From positions 1 to 17,788 of the forward strand of contig JBGSKV010000080.1 in the NCBI GenBank assembly GCA_041740975.1: DNA of 17,788 bases, given 5' to 3'. The notes under the pieces were generated by a model. The model had not been told where the DNA came from. It saw only the letters and a program-made list of their open reading frames with translations, and ran no database searches. How positions within the stretch are numbered: position 1 is the first letter of the stretch; every line of letters starts with the position of its first letter. Shown piece after piece: positions 8,233 through 15,352 of the stretch. Both the position numbers and the translations under genes were made by a program. This DNA is from JBGSKV01 sp041740975. Its GTDB lineage: Bacteria > Bdellovibrionota_B > Oligoflexia > Oligoflexales > JALZUQ01.

Positions 8233-9417
8233 ATGATGCTAAAAAAGTTTCGCTTCAGTTGGCCAATATTTTATATTGTTTGCTTTTGCATTCTCGTTTT
8301 TGTTCCTTCGCTTCTCTATCAATTTGGCGCGCCGGCCAGCGATTATGATGAACACCTTAAACATGTAGAAGAGGTTCGAAGCGGGATATTTAAAGTCGTA
8401 CATCCCCTATTTCATCTAGTTTCAGCTCTCTTAGCCACGCTCTTCGGCACCCAATGGGGCGTCATTTTTGTCATACTTATGACCCAGATCACCACAGGAT
8501 ATCTGGTCTATAGGATTCTAGATGGCGCTGGTCAACGCCTACCCCAACCGTCAAACCTGAAACTACTACTCATGACTTTTGCATTGCTAATCGTAGCACC
8601 GCTCAATCTTTGGAGCTTCCCTAAACTTTATTTTAGCTACTACGTGACGTCCATGTATCACAATCCCACCTATCAAATGCTAAAGCCGCTAGCTTTGTTG
8701 TTATTTATCATGTCCTCGAAGATGCTGAATTTTGAGCAACGGAATCAGACTAAGTATTTGAAGTATTTGTTTATGACCGTTTTGGTCGGAGCGTTGGCGA
8801 CCTTCGCAAAGCCAAGCTTCACAATCATTCTCTTGCCAGCGCTGTTGATGGCGATTTTCTTTTATCGCAACCATTTAGACTTTCGGTTTACGGCTTTTTA
8901 CTATTTTATTTTCGCATTCTTGCTGACAGCCATCGTTTTTGGACAGTGGTTCCTCCTCTATAATCTCAGTGTTCAGGGCGAAGGGGTTGTTTTTGAGCCA
9001 TTCACTTTGGTTCTCAAGAGAGAACCATCGATCATGCTGTTGGTTCTTAAGTTTTTAGCGTCTTGTCTTTTCCCGGTAGCCGTCGCTGCCTTATTTTTTC
9101 GGGAGTTTATCAAGTCGCGAGCGCTCATATTGGCATGGTGCTGTTATGGCGTCGGCATGGCTTACTTTCTTCTGCTGGCAGAAAGTGGGTCGCGAAATTC
9201 CCATGGCAATTTTGGCTGGGGTGCTTCTGTTTCATTGTTCATTGTTTTTGTTTACTCGGCGAGTTTCCTACTCCAGCAGAATCCGTCTAAGCGTAGGAAG
9301 GTTGCTTTTGCAGTTCTAGCAGCGCATGCTCTGTGCGGGATTGTCTGGTATGCGGCATCGCATGGTTTGCTATTTCACCTATGCGTTGATGTCTATGGCA
9401 ATTGGTGCTGGAATTAA
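8233..9417 (+). CDS. Polytopic membrane protein, possible GT-C glycosyltransferase
   Basis: A protein of 394 residues if started at the ATG at 8233 (a second ATG follows at once, and a TTG lies at 8224). About 11-12 hydrophobic helices fill nearly the whole chain. The first helix (about 10-31) is followed by a loop with Asp37, Asp39 and Glu40 (ASDYDEHL). Acidic residues in this first outer loop are the usual catalytic position in GT-C glycosyltransferases such as ArnT, which take sugars from polyprenyl phosphate carriers. That placement, and the GT2 gene of the matching type in the divergent operon, support the idea; no diagnostic family motif is visible, so a transporter or unknown membrane protein is possible. 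It starts 10 bases after the GNAT-MaoC gene, so the two probably form an operon. Its stop codon overlaps that of the convergent DUF4301 gene. Confidence 0.75.
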   Translation: MMLKKFRFSWPIFYIVCFCILVFVPSLLYQFGAPASDYDEHLKHVEEVRSGIFKVVHPLFHLVSALLATLFGTQWGVIFVILMTQITTGYLVYRILDGAGQRLPQPSNLKLLLMTFALLIVAPLNLWSFPKLYFSYYVTSMYHNPTYQMLKPLALLLFIMSSKMLNFEQRNQTKYLKYLFMTVLVGALATFAKPSFTIILLPALLMAIFFYRNHLDFRFTAFYYFIFAFLLTAIVFGQWFLLYNLSVQGEGVVFEPFTLVLKREPSIMLLVLKFLASCLFPVAVAALFFREFIKSRALILAWCCYGVGMAYFLLLAESGSRNSHGNFGWGASVSLFIVFVYSASFLLQQNPSKRRKVAFAVLAAHALCGIVWYAASHGLLFHLCVDVYGNWCWN

Positions 9418-10859
9418 ATGTTGAAACCTAAAGATTTAAACCAATGGTTAAAGTTTCGACCTTTACTATCAAACACGGTTTTATGTGGATTGAAAGTTGA
9501 TCGCGGCAAAGAGACGAACAAGCAGTTTGCACTGACGCTGTTGCCCAATACTTCTGATAATAGCTCTTCATGGTAATATACTTTTTGACCCTTAAAAGTC
9601 TTTTGCGCGATCGTCCAAAAGGGATGCGCCTGATAGGCCGTATCCAGATTATTGGAAAGTTCGGCCAGTATAAATACAGGGTTAAAGAAGGAATCTCGCG
9701 CCGAATTTAAGTGCTTTAACTTATCCTCGTCACTAGCATGCGGGACTTCCAAACAAATTTTGATCTTTTCACCATCTATATCGACGATACAAGCCGTACC
9801 CCCAACATCGTTGCCGGTATTGGGTACCATTCCTAGCACATTCAAAGGCCTCTGGAAAAGCTCGCTCATATTCGTTTGATTGGATGGTGAATGAAATACT
9901 TTATACTGAAGATCTTTCAAGTTTTGTTGTTCATCGCTGCCGGGAACACTGTCAAATCCCAAAATTTGCAAAAAAATGCTAGCGCTGGCATCAGCGCCTT
10001 GAACGTTGCCCTTATGAAGCTGATCACGAATCTGATCGACTTGCCCGAGCGCATAGGAATAGAACTGGAAAAATTTATCCGTCGCGGATTTAGACGCCTC
10101 ATTGTCTCCCTGTATATTGTCGATGTTGCGAATCAAAACAGATCGAGCTTTTGCAAAAAGCTTTTTCACGTCAGGCAGAAGCCTCACAAGTAAACCATGA
10201 CCGCCCGCAACCCAAATCGGCTCACCTTTTGCATCTTTGATGACATCCCCGGTCTCTGTGAATCTATAGGTACATAGACTCTTGTTTTGATCCAAAAAGT
10301 ACACCGGCGTTCGACCGGTCAGTTTCGATTCAATAGATTTGAAGTGACTTAACGATTCCATGGTTACAATGAAAACCTGTCCATCAACTTTGAAGACATT
10401 GTTGTGTTCCTGGTTTTTAAGTTCCAAAAAAGTTTCGCCGTCCATCACCGCGGGATACAACGCTTTAGGCAGGCTTAATTCATCGAATATTTGCGCCATT
10501 TCAGAAGAACTAAGCTTTTTGCCCACTACGCTTTTCAGACTTACGGGAATAGGACACCCCTCCAATGACTCGGCAAGCCGAGTGAGCTCTTTTTCACAAG
10601 CGATACTATCGTTGGCACTCAAGTGGGAGACTAATACATCATAAACTTGATTATAACGAGTCGCCGCTCCAGCAGCTGGCGTGAAAGCCACACAAGGAAT
10701 GTCCTTAGCAGCCGGCAAAGACACGTTATCAATTTCTAAAACTTCGTTATTTTGTACTTTGCAGGTTCTTACAATTGAAAAATGCTGCAGTCGTTTGTGT
10801 TTCAAATATTCCAGAACACGTTTTTGATGAGTTTGAATATTCGAATAAAGAGATTTCAA
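9414..10859 (-). CDS. DUF4301 family protein (nucleotidyltransferase-like fold)
   Basis: A 481-residue protein that I assign to DUF4301 from remembered family features: a nucleotide-binding-like PAAGAATR (61-68), LPKALYP (130-136), the GGHG loop (219-222), IRNIDN (243-248) and a later GMVPNTGNDVGG. The PAxGxxTR and LPK elements recall sugar-1-phosphate nucleotidyltransferases (GT-A fold), so activation of a sugar phosphate is plausible, but the family is uncharacterised. The start is TTG at 10859, preceded by GGGGA; no in-frame ATG or GTG lies between it and the upstream stop, and the next Met is about 120 codons in, after the PAAGAATR motif. It has its own good promoter with a leader of about 80 bases. 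It converges on the membrane protein gene, with the two stops sharing TTAA. It may supply the donor sugar for the neighbouring cluster, which is inference. Confidence 0.82.
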   Translation of the reverse strand: MKSLYSNIQTHQKRVLEYLKHKRLQHFSIVRTCKVQNNEVLEIDNVSLPAAKDIPCVAFTPAAGAATRYNQVYDVLVSHLSANDSIACEKELTRLAESLEGCPIPVSLKSVVGKKLSSSEMAQIFDELSLPKALYPAVMDGETFLELKNQEHNNVFKVDGQVFIVTMESLSHFKSIESKLTGRTPVYFLDQNKSLCTYRFTETGDVIKDAKGEPIWVAGGHGLLVRLLPDVKKLFAKARSVLIRNIDNIQGDNEASKSATDKFFQFYSYALGQVDQIRDQLHKGNVQGADASASIFLQILGFDSVPGSDEQQNLKDLQYKVFHSPSNQTNMSELFQRPLNVLGMVPNTGNDVGGTACIVDIDGEKIKICLEVPHASDEDKLKHLNSARDSFFNPVFILAELSNNLDTAYQAHPFWTIAQKTFKGQKVYYHEELLSEVLGNSVSANCLFVSLPRSTFNPHKTVFDSKGRNFNHWFKSLGFNI

Positions 10860-10948
10860 GGAGTCCCCGTACGTACCAAAGTTTTAAGCTTGAACCTGTC
10901 GTTTGTCTAGGCGAACAAACTCCCCACTAACGCAAAATACTAATAAAA

Positions 10949-10977
10949 ATAATATCTTGCGATGCGTTTGGGGTCAA
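10949..10977 (-). promoter_or_regulatory. Sigma-70-type promoter of the DUF4301 gene
   Basis: On the minus strand TTGACC (10972-10977) and TATTAT (10949-10954) are separated by exactly 17 bases; each hexamer matches consensus at five of six positions. Transcription would begin near 10942, leaving a leader of about 80 bases before the TTG at 10859. The leader holds a small inverted repeat, GTTTGT (10901-10906) with ACAAAC (10915-10920). Confidence 0.62.
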
Positions 10978-11044
10978 GTTTTTTGGTCTTAGCGAAAGTG
11001 CGGCTGTACCGGAAGTGCGTCCGTTATTTAATTATATGACTTAA

Positions 11045-11737
11045 TTAGTCCCGGGCATGCTCCAAAGTAGGATCAATCGCCTGTAGACGCTCAAACGAAA
11101 TAGGAATGGTGGTCGTGGCGATTCTGGCCGGTTGCGCTTGAGGTTTAGGCTCTAGCTTTAGTTGTGGTTTGAATTCTGTTTCTGTTTGATTCGGTGAAGT
11201 TTTGATTTTCATCAAAACCCCCGCTTCCGTATGATCACTAAATTTCTCTGGGATCGTTTCCGTTACTTTAAAACCCAATTGTATGAAAAATGCCTGAGCA
11301 TCAGAATCGGTCTGCGCGACCAAGATACGCACATCGTGAATATCGGGGGCTTGGATAGCATCTTTAATAACTTTGACAACAAGATCGCGACCGATACCCT
11401 GTTTTTCCAGGGTCGGATCAACGATCACACTTTCAATAATAAAAAACTGCCGACTTCTTTCAAAAACCAAAGCACCAGCAATACGCTCATCACGTATGGA
11501 TACGTAGCCATGTCGGTGAGGACGTCGCAGCTGGGCTTGAACGGATGCGCCTTGTGTGTATTTGGTTAACTGCGTGAGGCGAGCGTCATTAATCCGCTCG
11601 ACACCTTCCATGCGAACGTCTCCACCAAGCAATGCAACTTCGGCAAATTTGTTCTCACAACCAGGATCTGCCTTGAGCGCGAATGCGGTGGAACTCAAAG
11701 ACGTAAGAATAAGCGCTAACAAAACTATTCTTTTCAC
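11045..11737 (-). CDS. GNAT-fold acetyltransferase-like protein with an export signal
   Basis: A 230-residue protein starting at GTG (11737) with GAGGGAG (11744-11750) six bases upstream. The N-terminus is a classic Sec signal peptide: basic MKR, hydrophobic IVLLALILTSL, and a likely cleavage after AFA near residue 20. After the signal the chain has a GNAT domain: IIESVIVDP, then the acetyl-CoA loop QGIGRDL, then FFIQLGFKV, the usual closing strand. The last 50 residues are rich in Pro, Gln and Lys and look disordered. GNAT enzymes use cytosolic acetyl-CoA, so export is unusual; the protein may bind another ligand, may be anchored and face inward, or the signal may be misread. It lies alone between the DUF4301 promoter region and a 16-bp inverted repeat. 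No partner gene is evident. Confidence 0.8.
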   Translation of the reverse strand: MKRIVLLALILTSLSSTAFALKADPGCENKFAEVALLGGDVRMEGVERINDARLTQLTKYTQGASVQAQLRRPHRHGYVSIRDERIAGALVFERSRQFFIIESVIVDPTLEKQGIGRDLVVKVIKDAIQAPDIHDVRILVAQTDSDAQAFFIQLGFKVTETIPEKFSDHTEAGVLMKIKTSPNQTETEFKPQLKLEPKPQAQPARIATTTIPISFERLQAIDPTLEHARD

Positions 11738-11860
11738 GCTTCACTCCCTCTTATTCGTTGCCAAATCGATTCTTAAGGGGAACCTACCACAACTAGCGGA
11801 ATAAAGCGCTGCAACCCGCCTCAGGGCAATAGTTTCAAAACCTTGTGTTAAATCAGGGGA

Positions 11861-11914
11861 CACCCGACTGATTACGAATTTCTTAATGGGAGTGAATGCG
11901 TAATCAGTCGGGTG
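11861..11914. repeat. Perfect 16-bp inverted repeat with a 22-base spacer
   Basis: CACCCGACTGATTACG (11861-11876) is repeated exactly in reverse complement as CGTAATCAGTCGGGTG (11899-11914). A third copy of the AATCAG half-motif at 11851-11856 can form an alternative, shorter pairing with CTGATT (11868-11873). No T-run follows the stem on either strand, so it is not a standard Rho-independent terminator, although it lies downstream of the B12 radical SAM gene and about 125 bases upstream of the GNAT start. It may be a REP-like element, an operator for the GNAT gene or an mRNA-stabilising hairpin. Confidence 0.85.
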
Positions 11915-11989
11915 AGCACAGAATTACAGAGTTATTGAGGCGACGTAGGGAGACTGGTAAAAATCGTTAATCGGCGGACAAGTCGTCAC

Positions 11990-13936
11990 TCAATGAAGAG
12001 CTTTTGAGATTAAGCCCTTGTCAACTTTGGCTTTAGGCACTCGCCCCTCGAACCAAAAGCGCACATCTTCATCGAGTCCGATGCCGTGCATGTAGTTATA
12101 AAGTGCTTTTCGCAGTCCATCACCCAACTGATCGTGATCGCAGGGCGTCGGATCTTCAAAATCCACGTCGTTACTCGCAAACGTAATGTGTGGCGGTGGG
12201 AGAAGCTTGATTCCGAACTTCTTGGGTTCTTTTCCAACCGGGCTATGAATCGTAGCGGAAAACCGATGCCAGTAAGCCGACTGAATACAACCGGCCGCGA
12301 ACAATTGGCGCACTCTTTCGAGCGCATCGATCGTTTCTTGTTCGGTTTGAGATGGAAAACCGTACATCAGATAGGCATGCACCAGAACGCCAGCCTCCGT
12401 GAATGCATTGGTGACGCGAGCGACTTGTTCAACCGTCACGCCTTTATTCATAAGTTTCAGAAGACGGTCCGAAGCTACCTCCAATCCGCCACTAACCGCA
12501 ACGCATCCGGATCTCGCCAGCAAGGCAGTCGTCTTGTGATTAAATGTTTTTTCAAAGCGAATATTGCCCCACCAGGTAATGGCGACATTTCTTTTAACGA
12601 GCTGGTCGGCCAGCGCAAAAAGCACCTGAGGAGGTGCGGCCTCATCCACGAAATGAAATCCTCTTTGGCCCGTTTCTTCTATGATGGCTTCAATGCGATC
12701 AATAATGAGATCTGCACTGGCCGGATCGTAACGGCCAATATAGTCGAGCGAAACGTCGCAAAAACTGCATTTTTTCCAGTAGCAGCCGTGCGCGAGTGTG
12801 AGTTTGTTCCAACGTCCATCCGACCAAATCCGGTGCATGGGGTTGAGCATTTCGAGGAGTGACAAATATTTGCCAAGTGGCAGTCCAGAATAAGTCGGCG
12901 TGCCGGTGTCTTTATGAGGAATGTCGTGCTCGCGAAGATTTTGCTTAAGAACAACCTTGCCGTTTTCTCGGACGAAAGTACGAAAAAGTTCATCCGCAGA
13001 ACGTTTGCCTTCCAGATGTTCGAGCATACAAAGAAGTGGTCGCTCGCCATCATCCAGGCACACAAAATCTGCGTAATCAAAAACTGCGGGTTCGGCAAGG
13101 GATCGCAACTCGGTATTGACGTAGCCTCCACCCATGGCGATTTTGATGTCGGGCTTGCTGGCCTTTAAAACCTTTGCCATGCGAAACGCCCCGTAAACAT
13201 TACCCGGGAACGGAATCGTCATGCCAACGAGGTCAGGACTGTGCTTTGCCAATAGATCCAACGTTATAGCCTCGAGAAGTTCATCAATAAGTGTGGGAGG
13301 TGCGTCGAGAGCTTTTTTTAAAGGAGCAAAACTTGGCGCACTGGCCGCTAGTTTCTCGCCGTATTTTGACATTTCAAAATGGGGATCAATGGCGTCACGA
13401 ATCACGTCGGCAATGTCATCGACAAACAAACTCGCAAGGTATTTGGCACGGTCGGCGACTCCCAAGGCCCCAAAAGCCCAACCAAGCGCATCGGTATCTT
13501 CACCGAAAACACCAGAAGCTTCGAGTTGTTCGATGGCGCCAAAGCGCGGACCTTCCGGCAAGAAGTCGCGTCCAACGATGCGCAGCGCCAGACTCGCATC
13601 TCGCCCTTGAAGAAACGCAATGGCCGGTTCGACGGTGAATTTGTAATGCTCAAAGTTACTTAGAAAAAATTTTAGGCCTGGTGATTGCGTTTTCTTTTTT
13701 TGGGGCAGAATGCCGTCATATATTTTCTGCAATCCATCTCTAGAAAATAATTTTGTCACGAGTTCAATCGCAGGATCCGCCTGGACCACGTCGAAACCGC
13801 GACCACGTAAAAAACCAGTGAGATAGGCCGTAGCCGGATAAGGCGTGTTGAGTTGGGTCATCGGCGGTGTCATAAGAAGAATGCGCAAACTAAGGTTTGC
13901 GGCGCTTGGATGAGCCGATTGGGGGGACTTGACCAT
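11990..13936 (-). CDS. B12-binding radical SAM protein
   Basis: A 648-residue protein. The cobalamin-binding Rossmann fold appears split: the first part is RILLMTPPMTQ with LTGFLRGRGFDVVQADP (about 18-55), and the second part, SPDLVGMTIPF through MGGGYVNTE and FVCLDDGERPL (about 233-302), follows after roughly 170 residues of mostly helical sequence that I do not recognise. The radical SAM core carries Cys385-x4-Cys390-x2-Cys393 (GCYWKKCSFC), one residue longer than the common CX3CX2C but like some B12-dependent relatives, followed by the SAM-contact strands HFVDEAAP, SGGLEVAS and YLMYGFPSQT. B12 radical SAM enzymes methylate unreactive carbons or rearrange rings. The substrate cannot be inferred and no precursor peptide or pathway gene is adjacent. 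The start is ATG at 13936; the nearest AAGG is 13 bases upstream, which is distant. Confidence 0.9.
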   Translation of the reverse strand: MVKSPQSAHPSAANLSLRILLMTPPMTQLNTPYPATAYLTGFLRGRGFDVVQADPAIELVTKLFSRDGLQKIYDGILPQKKKTQSPGLKFFLSNFEHYKFTVEPAIAFLQGRDASLALRIVGRDFLPEGPRFGAIEQLEASGVFGEDTDALGWAFGALGVADRAKYLASLFVDDIADVIRDAIDPHFEMSKYGEKLAASAPSFAPLKKALDAPPTLIDELLEAITLDLLAKHSPDLVGMTIPFPGNVYGAFRMAKVLKASKPDIKIAMGGGYVNTELRSLAEPAVFDYADFVCLDDGERPLLCMLEHLEGKRSADELFRTFVRENGKVVLKQNLREHDIPHKDTGTPTYSGLPLGKYLSLLEMLNPMHRIWSDGRWNKLTLAHGCYWKKCSFCDVSLDYIGRYDPASADLIIDRIEAIIEETGQRGFHFVDEAAPPQVLFALADQLVKRNVAITWWGNIRFEKTFNHKTTALLARSGCVAVSGGLEVASDRLLKLMNKGVTVEQVARVTNAFTEAGVLVHAYLMYGFPSQTEQETIDALERVRQLFAAGCIQSAYWHRFSATIHSPVGKEPKKFGIKLLPPPHITFASNDVDFEDPTPCDHDQLGDGLRKALYNYMHGIGLDEDVRFWFEGRVPKAKVDKGLISKALH

Positions 13937-14045
13937 GAACTGAGTTTTACCTTAAAAGCGCGATATGACAGAGGCTTCTGCTATCAGATTTCACTCCTCA
14001 GGATAAGAGCTTTTCCGGTACGTGCTGATTTAATTGACTTGTTCG

Positions 14046-14068
14046 GACCTTCATGGGAAAGGAAGGTC
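14046..14068 (+). promoter_or_regulatory. Leader hairpin upstream of the small secreted protein gene
   Basis: GACCTTC (14046-14052) and GAAGGTC (14062-14068) form a 7-bp stem with a nine-base loop that ends six bases before the GGAGG ribosome binding site at 14075-14079. In RNA this could stabilise the message or modulate ribosome access; as DNA it could be an operator. No known riboswitch class is recognised. Confidence 0.45.
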
Positions 14069-14086
14069 AATCATGGAGGTAACATA

Positions 14087-14500
14087 ATGACACATTTATT
14101 TTTCAGCTTGTTTCTTGGAATGGTAGCCTCTTCAGCCGCGTTGGCCGATTCAAGCCGCGACATTAGAGCTCTGCCAATCACTTGCGTGGGAACGACTGCT
14201 GGTAAAACCATTGCCTTGTCGGTTGTTACTGTCGAAGAGAACGCAACTCGCCTTCAGATCGTTGGTAAGGGTGAAAACCTAACCATCGAGAATCCTGCCC
14301 AATTGACTGTCGGCTCTGAAGGAAATGTCTACATTCAACAAGTTCTAAACAGGTCTTATAACCTCTTTCTTTCTGGTAAAGGTCTCCAAAAACTTCTTGA
14401 TGGCACTAACGGAGAATATAGCCTTAGCGGCAATATCGATCTTTTTGGTGAAGAAGAACGCGGCTATAAACTGACCTGTGTTGGAAAATTCGTTGAATAA
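14087..14500 (+). CDS. Small secreted protein of unknown function
   Basis: A 137-residue protein. I place the start at the ATG at 14087, which has a strong GGAGG (14075-14079) seven bases upstream; the open frame extends further left, but that part overlaps the divergent radical SAM gene start and has no ribosome binding site. The N-terminus is a Sec signal peptide (MTHLFFSLFLGMVASSAALA, cleavage near residue 20). The mature part is about 117 residues with two cysteines, Cys33 and Cys131, each within the same local word TCVG near opposite ends, so a disulfide joining the ends of a beta-rich domain is plausible. I do not recognise the family. rluF starts 20 bases after its stop, so the two may share a transcript. 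Confidence 0.8.
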   Translation: MTHLFFSLFLGMVASSAALADSSRDIRALPITCVGTTAGKTIALSVVTVEENATRLQIVGKGENLTIENPAQLTVGSEGNVYIQQVLNRSYNLFLSGKGLQKLLDGTNGEYSLSGNIDLFGEEERGYKLTCVGKFVE

Positions 14501-14520
14501 ATAAAGTAGAATTCGAAAAC

Positions 14521-15258
14521 ATGAACAATCCTGATGTCAAAACGTCTTCTCTAGAAGGCATGCGCATAAACCGATTCTTTACAGAAAACGGCATTATTTC
14601 GCGTCGGGCCGCCGATCAGGCTGTGGTCGATGGTCGCATTATGATTAACGACAAAGTCGCGAAACTAGGCGACCGAGTTTTGAAACACGATATTGTCAGT
14701 CTTGATGGTAAGGTCATCAGAATCAGCAAGAAAAAGCCCGTCATCATTGCCTTTAATAAACCAGTTGGTATCGAGTGCACATCTAACGAGGACGTACCCG
14801 AAAATATCATTTCAAAAGTGAACTACCCTGAACGCGTTTTCCATATCGGCCGACTCGATAAAATGTCCGAAGGGCTCATCCTTCTGACGAATATCGGTGA
14901 TGTCGTGAATAAGATTTTGCGGGCCCGAAATTTTCACGAAAAAGAATATGTCGTCAAACTCAATTGTCCGATTAGCGATCGCCAGATCGCCGAACTGAGC
15001 GCCGGCATGGATATCGATGACGGCAAAGGCCCTACCCGTCCTTGCGAGGTACGTCGCGCCGGGCACAATACGATCATTATGGTGCTAACCGAAGGGCGCA
15101 ATCGACAGATTCGCCGCATGATAGAACTGATCGGACTGCGCGTGAGTACTCTCCGTCGCATCCGCATCATGAATATCAATCTCGGAAGTTTACCGCGGGG
15201 CACTTGGCGCAACCTCACCGCCGCCGAAGAAAAATCTCTTCTGAATGAGATAACTTGA
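14521..15258 (+). CDS. rluF: 23S rRNA pseudouridine synthase, RluF-like
   Basis: A 245-residue member of the RsuA/RluF family. An N-terminal S4 RNA-binding domain (about 14-70: RINRFFTENGIISRRAADQA) precedes the synthase domain. The catalytic Asp113 lies in HIGRLDKMSEGL, and the string DVVNKILRARNFHEKEY strongly resembles E. coli RluF, as do GRNRQIRRM and RIRIMNINL. RluF modifies 23S rRNA near U2604 in E. coli. The protein ends after the core and lacks the long basic tail of the E. coli enzyme. The start at 14521 has no strong Shine-Dalgarno; an internal ATG at 14560 (MRINRF, which matches where E. coli RluF begins) has AGAAGG too close to use. It probably shares a transcript with the secreted-protein gene 20 bases upstream. 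Confidence 0.88.
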   Translation: MNNPDVKTSSLEGMRINRFFTENGIISRRAADQAVVDGRIMINDKVAKLGDRVLKHDIVSLDGKVIRISKKKPVIIAFNKPVGIECTSNEDVPENIISKVNYPERVFHIGRLDKMSEGLILLTNIGDVVNKILRARNFHEKEYVVKLNCPISDRQIAELSAGMDIDDGKGPTRPCEVRRAGHNTIIMVLTEGRNRQIRRMIELIGLRVSTLRRIRIMNINLGSLPRGTWRNLTAAEEKSLLNEIT

Positions 15259-15285
15259 TATTCTAAAGTACCATCACGTGGCGAT

Positions 15286-15314
15286 TTGACAGATTCCTTT
15301 GCATTACCTAATGT
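15286..15314 (+). promoter_or_regulatory. Candidate promoter of the lipoprotein gene
   Basis: A perfect -35 TTGACA (15286-15291) is followed after 17 bases by TAATGT (15309-15314), which matches the -10 consensus at only three of six positions. A start near 15321 would give a leader of about 30 bases before the TTG start and would leave the ribosome binding site within the transcript. Confidence 0.48.
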
Positions 15315-15352
15315 ATTTAATGATTAACTTAAAGCTAGCCGAGGAGTTCATT

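Noticed and set aside
12086..12862. Long open frame on the plus strand
   Set aside because: Antisense to the well-supported B12 radical SAM gene; no ribosome binding site and no recognisable domain.
13853..14086. Upstream extension of the small secreted protein
   Set aside because: It would overlap the start of the divergent radical SAM gene and bury the signal peptide; the ATG at 14087 has a strong GGAGG.
15299..15352. Longer lipoprotein N-terminus
   Set aside because: It overlaps the candidate promoter and would put 18 residues before the signal peptide; the TTG at 15353 has GAGGAG six bases upstream.
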